DNA of 64,000 nt from an uncultured Muribaculaceae bacterium (lineage in GTDB: Bacteria; Bacteroidota; Bacteroidia; Bacteroidales; Muribaculaceae), in NCBI GenBank assembly GCA_910576775.1, contig CAJTJV010000001.1, positions 1 through 64,000 on the forward strand, given 5' to 3'. Position numbers and translations under genes: made by a program. Each line of letters begins with the position of its first letter. The first letter of the stretch is position 1. The notes below the pieces were generated by a model, which did not search any database, was not told where the DNA came from, and saw nothing but the letters and a program-made list of their open reading frames with translations. Shown here in pieces: positions 57,825 to 64,000 of this stretch.

Positions 57825-59993
57825 ATGCGACTTAGAAAATTATTTTTATCTCTTGCGACAGCATGTATCACACTGCCCCTTATAGCCTCGGTGAACGGCA
57901 AATTTGATGCGGCTTCACGTCTTCGGCTAAACACATGCCATGCTTCGAGAAGCACTGAGCATGTTAAAGCATTCATCAGTGTTACCGACGATTTCGACGC
58001 TTCATTGCCCGGCGTCGCCATTCTTCGGCGGATGGGCAACATTTTTCTCGTACACTCCGATATGCAAAGACTTATGGCCGCTTCGGAACTCGAAGGCGTT
58101 ATCCGCATATCTATTGAAAAGGACCTACATCCCGACAACGAACTGTCAGCAAAAGCAGTCGGGGCGCGGGAGGTTGCAGCCGGTACAGAAGGAAGGTTGC
58201 CATACACCGGCAAAAATGTCCTCGTCGGGCTTTTTGACACTGGATTCGACATTCAGAACCCATCTTTCCGCGATGCCGACGGCAACAACAGGATTGAATG
58301 CTTTTTCCACTATCCGGAAAACGAATGTGACGCAATTGTTTACGATTCCAGATCAATAGAAGCCCTCGAAACCGAGAATCACGACGAATGCCATGGTACA
58401 CACGTTCTCGGAACAATAGCCGGAAATTATAGGGGATTCATCGAAAAAGCCATAACTCCGACATTGAGTGAGACAGTCGACGGGAACGTCTACAGTGGAA
58501 TGGCGACTGGCGCATCTATCGCAGCTGCAGGAGGAATTCTGTCGGACGCCAACATAATCGACGGTGTCGGACGTATCATTGACCATGCCAAAGCAACAGG
58601 GAGACCCTGCGTAGTGAACCTTTCCATCTCGGACATCACAGGTCCGCACGACGGCTCCGACCTTTTTGCCGCCTCTCTGTCGAAACTGACAAAGGACGCT
58701 ATAATAGTAATGTCGGCAGGAAACTATGCATCCCATCTCCGCACCATCTCCAAAGAATTCCATACGGAAGACACGTCTGTCGGCACTTTTCTATGGCCCG
58801 TATGGTGGAGTCTGGACCACAAGGGCGTCCTTGCCATCTGGAGCGCAGACGAAAATCCTCTCGACCTGCGTCTCCAATTCGGAAAAACAGACAAGACAAT
58901 AACAATGGATACGCCAATCAGCCCCGACACTGAAGAATATATAATTGTGACAGACGATTATACAGAAGGCGAAGGACGCCCGAAGGGGACTGCTGACGCA
59001 CATTTCAGCATCGGCTACACCGACAGCTATATTGCCATACTCACCGACCGCTCGCCCTCCGGACGCCATTGTTATTATATAGCATACGAACTGCACCGCC
59101 GCCCCGGCGGCGCTTATGCGCCCGGCGTACTTGTCAGCGGAAAACCCGGACAACGAGTCGACATGTACCTTGATACGGACTGGGGCGAACTGCAAGGATT
59201 TTATATTCCGGGCTACAGGAATGGCGGCGACGATATGACAATATCATCTATGGCAGCCGCAAAGGGTACGGTATCGGTAGGCGCCTGGACGGGTCTTAAA
59301 GAATGGCCTACACTCGACAACAAGCTCCTGAACATAGCAGAGACAGGATATGTTCAGGGAACAATCGCACCTTTCTCGTCATTCGGCAAACTTATTGACG
59401 GACGGACACTCCCGCACACTGCCGCTCCAGGAGCCGCCGTCATATCCGTTTTTTCCACCCCTTATCGCCAAGCACACCCGGAGGACACTTTTTTCGGCAT
59501 CAGCGCGCAATCGACAGATCTGGAGAATCCTGTATATTATACCGCGAATTACGGCACATCCATGTCTTCACCGGTCGTTGCCGGCTCTATCGCCCAATGG
59601 CTTGAAGCAGATCCGTCGCTGACAGCGGAAGACGTTCTCGACATAATATCCCGCACCTCCACCGTCGACAGCTCCGTTCTCGAATGCCACGAGCGCTGGG
59701 GTGCCGGAAAATTCAACGCCTTGGAGGGATTATCCGAAGTGCTCGCCCGCAAAGCCTCACTCTCGATGCCATCCACCGAAAAAGGCAAACTTACAGTATT
59801 GCGCAACGGAAACAATCTTGAAATATTCCTCGAAGGTATAATTGATTTCAATGTCTGTCTATACACCCCTGCCGGCCAGTGCCTCGGGCGCACAAATGCT
59901 GTAGATGGAAAAGCCACAATCACTACCTGGAACCTCATCAATGGCATCTATATAGTCAAAGCTGGAGACAAAACACAAAAAATCATTCTCTAA
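57825..59993 (+). CDS. Subtilisin-like (S8) serine protease with type IX secretion domain
   Basis: 722 aa from the ATG at 57825, which gives a signal peptide (MRLRKLFLSLATACITLPLIAS); an upstream ATG at 57726 would bury it. Catalytic triad: Asp in VGLFDTGFD, His in DECHGTHVLGT, Ser in YGTSMSSPVVAGS. A large insert separates His and Ser. The final ~75 residues (LTVLRNGNNLEIFLEG...VCLYTPAGQCLGRT...WNLINGIYIVKAGDKTQKIIL) are a type A T9SS sorting domain, so the enzyme is exported or cell-surface bound. First host gene after the prophage. Confidence 0.92.
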   Translation: MRLRKLFLSLATACITLPLIASVNGKFDAASRLRLNTCHASRSTEHVKAFISVTDDFDASLPGVAILRRMGNIFLVHSDMQRLMAASELEGVIRISIEKDLHPDNELSAKAVGAREVAAGTEGRLPYTGKNVLVGLFDTGFDIQNPSFRDADGNNRIECFFHYPENECDAIVYDSRSIEALETENHDECHGTHVLGTIAGNYRGFIEKAITPTLSETVDGNVYSGMATGASIAAAGGILSDANIIDGVGRIIDHAKATGRPCVVNLSISDITGPHDGSDLFAASLSKLTKDAIIVMSAGNYASHLRTISKEFHTEDTSVGTFLWPVWWSLDHKGVLAIWSADENPLDLRLQFGKTDKTITMDTPISPDTEEYIIVTDDYTEGEGRPKGTADAHFSIGYTDSYIAILTDRSPSGRHCYYIAYELHRRPGGAYAPGVLVSGKPGQRVDMYLDTDWGELQGFYIPGYRNGGDDMTISSMAAAKGTVSVGAWTGLKEWPTLDNKLLNIAETGYVQGTIAPFSSFGKLIDGRTLPHTAAPGAAVISVFSTPYRQAHPEDTFFGISAQSTDLENPVYYTANYGTSMSSPVVAGSIAQWLEADPSLTAEDVLDIISRTSTVDSSVLECHERWGAGKFNALEGLSEVLARKASLSMPSTEKGKLTVLRNGNNLEIFLEGIIDFNVCLYTPAGQCLGRTNAVDGKATITTWNLINGIYIVKAGDKTQKIIL

Positions 59994-60007
59994 AAACCTC
60001 CAATATC

Positions 60008-62023
60008 ATGAAGAACGGCTCAAAACTATTTACTCTACTCTTCTCGACGTTCTCACTACTCAGTAACACAACTCTCTATGGCACAGAGAAAACCATATGG
60101 CTCGATGAAATAGATTCGCACGGATATTATATACAGGATTGGGGAAGCCCGCAGGTGAACCGTTCCGTTGTCGGGACTCCCATGAGCATAGGCGGCCGTG
60201 AATTCAGCCGCGGCATCGGCGCCCATGCCATCAGCCGCATGCTCTTCGACCTCGGCGGCAAAGCGAAAAAAGTGCAAGGCATGGCAGGTCCGGACGACAC
60301 CAACCTCTTTGCCACCAATCTCGAATTCAAAATCATTGGGGATGACAAGGAGCTTTGGAGCAGCGGCGTGATGAAAAGAGGCGATGCTGCAAAACCATTC
60401 AATGTCGACCTCTCGGGTATCGACAAGGTTCTTTTACTTGTTGACATGTGCGACGATGAATTCATGTACGATCATGCCGACTGGGCCGAGGTTCGCTTCA
60501 TAACCGACGGGACAGACGTCAGAGCTATCCCCGTTTGGCCCGAGCCTATACACAAAGAGCCTTATATTCTCACACCGAAAGCGCCAGACACTCCGCAAAT
60601 CAACAACCCAAAAGTCTACGGCGCCACGCCGGGCGCAGAATTCATCTGGTCGGTAATGGCAACAGGAAAAAGACCTATGACATACTCGGCTGAAGGTCTT
60701 CCGGAGGGAGTGGATATTGACACTACTACCGGTGTCATGCACGGAGTGGCAAACATAAAAGGTGACTATAAGGTAATTCTTACAGTCACCAATAATCTCG
60801 GAAGCAACAGTTGCGAGGTGACAATAAAAATAGGAGACCGCATATCACTGACTCCGGTGATGGGCTGGAGCAGCTGGAACTGCTGGCGTTTCGACGCGAG
60901 CGACGAAATTCTGCGACGCACATCCGACATCATGCACGAAAAGCTCCACGATTACGGTTGGTCGTATGTAATAGTCGACGATGGCTGGGAAGCTTCTAAG
61001 CGCACATCCGAAGGCATTCTCAATGGTAATACCAACTGGCCGGACATGAAAGCGCTTACCGGCTATATTCATTCCAAAGGAATGAAATTCGGCCTCTACT
61101 CTTCGCCAGGCCCAACCACCTGCGGCAATTTTCCCGCCTCCTACAAGCACGAATACATCGACGCACAGACCTGGGCCGACTGGGGTGTGGATTATCTGAA
61201 ACATGACTATTGCAGCCATACCCTTGTGGAGAAAGACTCCAGCGAAGGCTCAATCCGCGCGCCATACGACATAATGCGCGACGCACTCGACCTCACGGGT
61301 CGCGACATCGTTTTCTGCGTCGGCTACGGCGCGGCGCGCGTATGGCACTGGGGCCCCGATGCCGGAGGCAATCAATGGCGAACAACCTGCGATATAACCG
61401 ACAGCTGGAATGTAGTACAGGCAATAGGCAACTGTCAGGACGTATGCGCTCCGTCGACAGCCCCGGGGCGTTTCAACGACCCCGACATGATGGTTGTCGG
61501 CGAGGTAGGCGGAGGCTGGGGTGCGCAAAAGCATCCTACTCTTCTCACTCCCGACGAGCAATACTCGCATGTATCACTCTGGGCTATCCTCTCCGCGCCT
61601 TTGCTTCTTGGCTGCGATATGGAAAAGCTCGACGATTTTACCCTGTCGCTACTCACAAACCGCGAGGTAATCGCCGTGAATCAGGATCCGCTCTGCGCAC
61701 CCGCCGTAAAGAAAGTTACTGAAAACGGACAGATATGGTACAAGCCTCTCGCCGACGGCTCTATCGCGCTCGGCTGCTTCAACATGCAGCCCTATTTCGC
61801 ACTATGGAATCAGGACGACGGCGAGGCCATGCAACTACGTGATTACGATTTTGAGATAGACTTTGCGGAACTCGGAATCACGGGCTCGGCCACCATCCGC
61901 GACATCTGGCGAAATGCCGACGAAATTACCGGAGTAAAAGATCGGTATAATATATCGGTGCCTTATCATGGAGTAAAATTCATTCGAATCATACCCGAGA
62001 ACGCAGACGTGTCTTGCAGATAA
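60008..62023 (+). CDS. GH27 alpha-galactosidase with N-terminal NPCBM domain
   Basis: 671 aa from the ATG at 60008. Signal peptide (1-23), NPCBM carbohydrate-binding domain (about 25-150, GREFSRGIGAHAISRMLFDLGG...KRGDAAKPFNVDLSGIDKVLLLVD), an Ig-like putative He_PIG domain (165-275, AEGLPEGVDIDTTTGVMHG), then GH27 (about 278-590): TPVMGWSSWNCWRF, DDGWE, the nucleophile Asp in YLKHDYCS and the acid/base Asp in RFNDPDMMVVGEVGG. Removes terminal alpha-galactose from glycans. It starts 14 bp after the protease gene; the two may be cotranscribed. Confidence 0.93.
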   Translation: MKNGSKLFTLLFSTFSLLSNTTLYGTEKTIWLDEIDSHGYYIQDWGSPQVNRSVVGTPMSIGGREFSRGIGAHAISRMLFDLGGKAKKVQGMAGPDDTNLFATNLEFKIIGDDKELWSSGVMKRGDAAKPFNVDLSGIDKVLLLVDMCDDEFMYDHADWAEVRFITDGTDVRAIPVWPEPIHKEPYILTPKAPDTPQINNPKVYGATPGAEFIWSVMATGKRPMTYSAEGLPEGVDIDTTTGVMHGVANIKGDYKVILTVTNNLGSNSCEVTIKIGDRISLTPVMGWSSWNCWRFDASDEILRRTSDIMHEKLHDYGWSYVIVDDGWEASKRTSEGILNGNTNWPDMKALTGYIHSKGMKFGLYSSPGPTTCGNFPASYKHEYIDAQTWADWGVDYLKHDYCSHTLVEKDSSEGSIRAPYDIMRDALDLTGRDIVFCVGYGAARVWHWGPDAGGNQWRTTCDITDSWNVVQAIGNCQDVCAPSTAPGRFNDPDMMVVGEVGGGWGAQKHPTLLTPDEQYSHVSLWAILSAPLLLGCDMEKLDDFTLSLLTNREVIAVNQDPLCAPAVKKVTENGQIWYKPLADGSIALGCFNMQPYFALWNQDDGEAMQLRDYDFEIDFAELGITGSATIRDIWRNADEITGVKDRYNISVPYHGVKFIRIIPENADVSCR

Positions 62024-62068
62024 AAAGCTTTTTTTCTACTTTTGCCTGTCAATAAGTTTAACCGTAAT

Positions 62069-62887
62069 ATGAAAAATGTGATTGTCCGCTCTCTAAGCGG
62101 TATCGTATATATAGCCTTGATTCTTGCAGGTATTTTCTGCGGCAAAATAGCGTTTCTGGCGCTTACAACAGTATTCGCTTTACTCGGTGTTATCGAATTC
62201 CAGAACATAACAATGGGAAAAGCGGCAAGCCCGATACAGGCTCTGAGCCGGTGTTGGGATTTGCTCGCCGCAGTCAGCCTGTGCATGGCATCGAATCTCT
62301 ACACCCAGCCCCAATGGCTCATATTATCCGAACTGATAGTACTGATTTCATATATTCTTGTCCGTTTTATCCTGTCGCTCTACGATAAGACTCCAGGCGC
62401 ATTCGCCAACGTAGGATGGTCAGTACTTTCAATAGCCTACATTGCCTTGCCGATGTTCCTCCTTAATCTCTTTTATTCCGACACGGATTACTCAAGATAC
62501 CTTATCCTCACAATGTTCGTCATGATATGGCTGAACGATACCGGAGCTTACTGTGTTGGTTCTCTTTTAGGCAAGCACAGACTATTCCCTCGTCTGTCAC
62601 CTAAAAAATCATGGGAAGGATTCTTCGGCGGCCTTGTATTCTGCGTTGGAGCAGGTATCGGCGCTTTCTATCTTATTCCTGAAAACAACAGTCTCATAGC
62701 CTGGATTTGCTACGGCACAGCAATCTGCCTGTTGTCGACATGGGGCGACCTGTTCGAATCCATGCTGAAACGCAGCCACGGCATAAAGGATTCGGGGCAT
62801 CTGATTCCCGGCCATGGCGGCATTCTCGACCGCATAGACTCGCTTCTGTTCGCGTCCTGGGGCACTTTTATTCTTCTCTGCCTCTGA
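62069..62887 (+). CDS. cdsA: Phosphatidate cytidylyltransferase
   Basis: Makes CDP-diacylglycerol for phospholipid synthesis in the inner membrane. 272 aa from the ATG at 62069, about eight membrane helices, and the signature region LSPKKSWEGFFGG...WGDLFESMLKRSHGIKDSGHLIPGHGGILDRIDSLLF. A TACTTTG box lies at 62038-62044, 24 bp upstream. Confidence 0.95.
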   Translation: MKNVIVRSLSGIVYIALILAGIFCGKIAFLALTTVFALLGVIEFQNITMGKAASPIQALSRCWDLLAAVSLCMASNLYTQPQWLILSELIVLISYILVRFILSLYDKTPGAFANVGWSVLSIAYIALPMFLLNLFYSDTDYSRYLILTMFVMIWLNDTGAYCVGSLLGKHRLFPRLSPKKSWEGFFGGLVFCVGAGIGAFYLIPENNSLIAWICYGTAICLLSTWGDLFESMLKRSHGIKDSGHLIPGHGGILDRIDSLLFASWGTFILLCL

Positions 62888-62913
62888 GCGACAGGCTTAT
62901 ATAATCATCAAAA

Positions 62914-62945
62914 TTTGCCGCATGCAGCCAAAATCGCTAATTTTG
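62914..62945 (+). promoter_or_regulatory. Promoter of the PASTA-rluD unit
   Basis: TTTG at 62914-62917 and TAATTTTG at 62938-62945 (spacer 20), 33 bp ahead of the ATG. Confidence 0.65.
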
Positions 62946-62978
62946 CAATGATAACGATAAAATCCGAGTAATACGTCT

Positions 62979-63611
62979 ATGTCAAAGCCCGCAAAATTCT
63001 CTTTCAAGGATTTCTATCATAAGCATCCCGTCATCAGCCATCTCGTATTTATTTTCGTGACGGGAATGATTCTGCTGTGGTGTGTACTGTTCTTCCTCGA
63101 CATCTGGACTTTACACGGCAGCACGGCCGTAATTCCATCCATACGTCACAAAAGTTATGCGGAAGCCGAAGCCGCTTTGCGTGCCAACAAACTTACAATA
63201 GAAATTTCCGATTCCATCTACGACCCTGCATTCGCACCTGGCACTGTCATTGAGTCGTGGCCTAAAGCAGGTGCGATAGTGAAAGAAGGACGGCAGGTTT
63301 ATGTAACCGTCACGGCATTCTCTCCAAAACAGGTTACAATATCCATGCCTCTCACAGGCAACGTATCGTCGCGCCAGGCAATGTCTTATCTGCGCGGCAT
63401 CGGCATCAGCGACATAAAGGTAGAACATGTGCCCTCGGAATATACCGACCTTGTCGTCGGTGCACGCTATGGTGACACGCCTCTCAGTGTCGGCAGTGTG
63501 ATACCTATTAACTCCACTGTTACCCTTTCCGTCGGCAGCGGCCCGGCTGAAAATGATTCTACGACCACCGAAGAGATTATTAATCTCGAATTCATCGAGG
63601 ACGAAGAATGA
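62979..63611 (+). CDS. PASTA-domain membrane protein
   Basis: 210 aa. A short cytoplasmic tail and one membrane helix (about 24-45) are followed by two to three PASTA repeats outside the membrane: VIPSIRHKSYAEAEAALRANKLTIEIS...GTVIESWPKAGAIVKEGRQVYVTV, then ISMPLTGNVSSRQAMSYLRGIGISDIKVEH...GSVIPINSTVTLSVGSG. No kinase or PBP domain is attached. PASTA domains bind peptidoglycan fragments in other proteins. Its gene overlaps rluD by four bases (ATGA). Confidence 0.9.
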   Translation: MSKPAKFSFKDFYHKHPVISHLVFIFVTGMILLWCVLFFLDIWTLHGSTAVIPSIRHKSYAEAEAALRANKLTIEISDSIYDPAFAPGTVIESWPKAGAIVKEGRQVYVTVTAFSPKQVTISMPLTGNVSSRQAMSYLRGIGISDIKVEHVPSEYTDLVVGARYGDTPLSVGSVIPINSTVTLSVGSGPAENDSTTTEEIINLEFIEDEE

Positions 63612-64000
63612 ATTGCAACGATTCCGAACTTATTGATGACAGTGATGGATTCGTCGACGGCGAAGACTCACAGGAACTGTACGAACATTTCCGCTTTGTG
63701 GCCGACAAAGGACAGGAACTGCTGCGTGTAGATAAATTTCTGGTAGAACGTCTTAAAAAATCATCTCGCAACCGTGTGCAACAGGCCGCAGAAGCGGGTT
63801 GCATCCTTGTCAACGGCAAAGCGGTAAAAAGCAACTACCGTGTCAAACCTCTCGATATCGTGCAGGTTGTGATGGACCGCCCACGCTACGAATTCGAGAT
63901 TATAGCGCAGGACATACCTCTCGAAATAGTATATGAAGACCGCTATGTCCTCGTTGTAAACAAACCGGCGGGAATGGTGGTCCATCCGGGCCACGGCAAT
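63608..64000 (+). CDS. rluD: RluD-family rRNA pseudouridine synthase, 3' truncated by the window
   Basis: 131 codons visible. The S4 RNA-binding domain (about residues 37-85, RVDKFLVERLKKSSRNRVQQAAEAGCILVNGKAVKSNYRVKPLD) is followed by the start of the catalytic domain (IPLEIVYEDRYVLVVNKPAGMVVHPGHGN). The catalytic Asp (HRLD motif) lies beyond the window. Modifies 23S rRNA helix 69 in the E. coli homologue. Starts inside the PASTA gene's stop codon. Confidence 0.9.
   Translation, partial: MNCNDSELIDDSDGFVDGEDSQELYEHFRFVADKGQELLRVDKFLVERLKKSSRNRVQQAAEAGCILVNGKAVKSNYRVKPLDIVQVVMDRPRYEFEIIAQDIPLEIVYEDRYVLVVNKPAGMVVHPGHGN

Noticed and set aside
1..64000. CRISPR array or integrase-based attachment site
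   Set aside because: No regularly spaced repeats with unique spacers and no tyrosine or serine recombinase; the tRNA-like elements are internal to the phage early operon and are not flanking att sites.

Overview
The window is a chromosomal segment of a member of the Bacteroidota, most likely order Bacteroidales. The evidence is Bacteroidetes-type promoters (TTTG, about 19-20 bp, TAnnTTTG) ahead of most transcription units, a type IX secretion sorting domain on a subtilisin-like protease, alpha2-type GlyRS, and the gene neighbourhoods rplU-rpmA, mreBCD-mrdA-rodA-(small PH-like gene)-recJ-recQ and cdsA-PASTA protein-rluD. Family level (Muribaculaceae-like) is a guess. 

Region 1 (1-17,180) is host core genome, all on the plus strand: a frameshifted IS30-family transposase remnant, ribosomal proteins L21 and L27, a secreted S1/P1 nuclease, glyS with lemA and an FKBP lipoprotein, purH, the rod-shape cluster mreBCD/mrdA/rodA, and recJ-recQ. 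Region 3 (57,800-64,000) is host again: a T9SS-exported S8 protease, a GH27 alpha-galactosidase with an NPCBM domain, cdsA, a PASTA membrane protein and the start of an RluD-type pseudouridine synthase. 

Region 2 (about 17,190-57,670, roughly 40 kb) is an apparently complete transposable (Mu-like) prophage with a siphovirus tail, as no sheath or contractile baseplate genes are seen. It is inserted between recQ and the protease gene. Its early end faces right. A LexA-like repressor (plus strand) faces an early operon on the minus strand: small early genes, two tRNA-like elements, a stand-alone copy of the transposase N-terminal domain, MuA-like transposase, MuB-like ATPase, a RecA-fold ATPase, small zinc-ribbon proteins, a DUF3164 protein, a gpG-like protein, and a KilA-N antirepressor behind a strongly structured leader. 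A plus-strand module (42.8-44.7 kb) holds a small HTH regulator, a thymidylate-synthase-fold protein with a dCMP-type specificity residue, and a translationally coupled DPPY DNA methyltransferase. Late genes diverge from a symmetric promoter/operator region at 37.24-37.36 kb. Terminase, gp36-like, portal and gp30-like (with a nuclease-toxin tail) run right. Protease/scaffold, capsid, lysis cassette, tail tube, frameshifted tail chaperone, tape measure, Dit/Tal and four tandem fibre-tip paralogues run left. 

The most notable items are the coupled TS-like/DNA methyltransferase pair, two nested-palindrome elements with pseudoknot topology, the orphan duplicate of the MuA DNA-binding region, the virion protein with a toxin-like C-terminus, and the divergent late promoter. 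No reverse transcriptase/DGR, CRISPR array or integrase is present.
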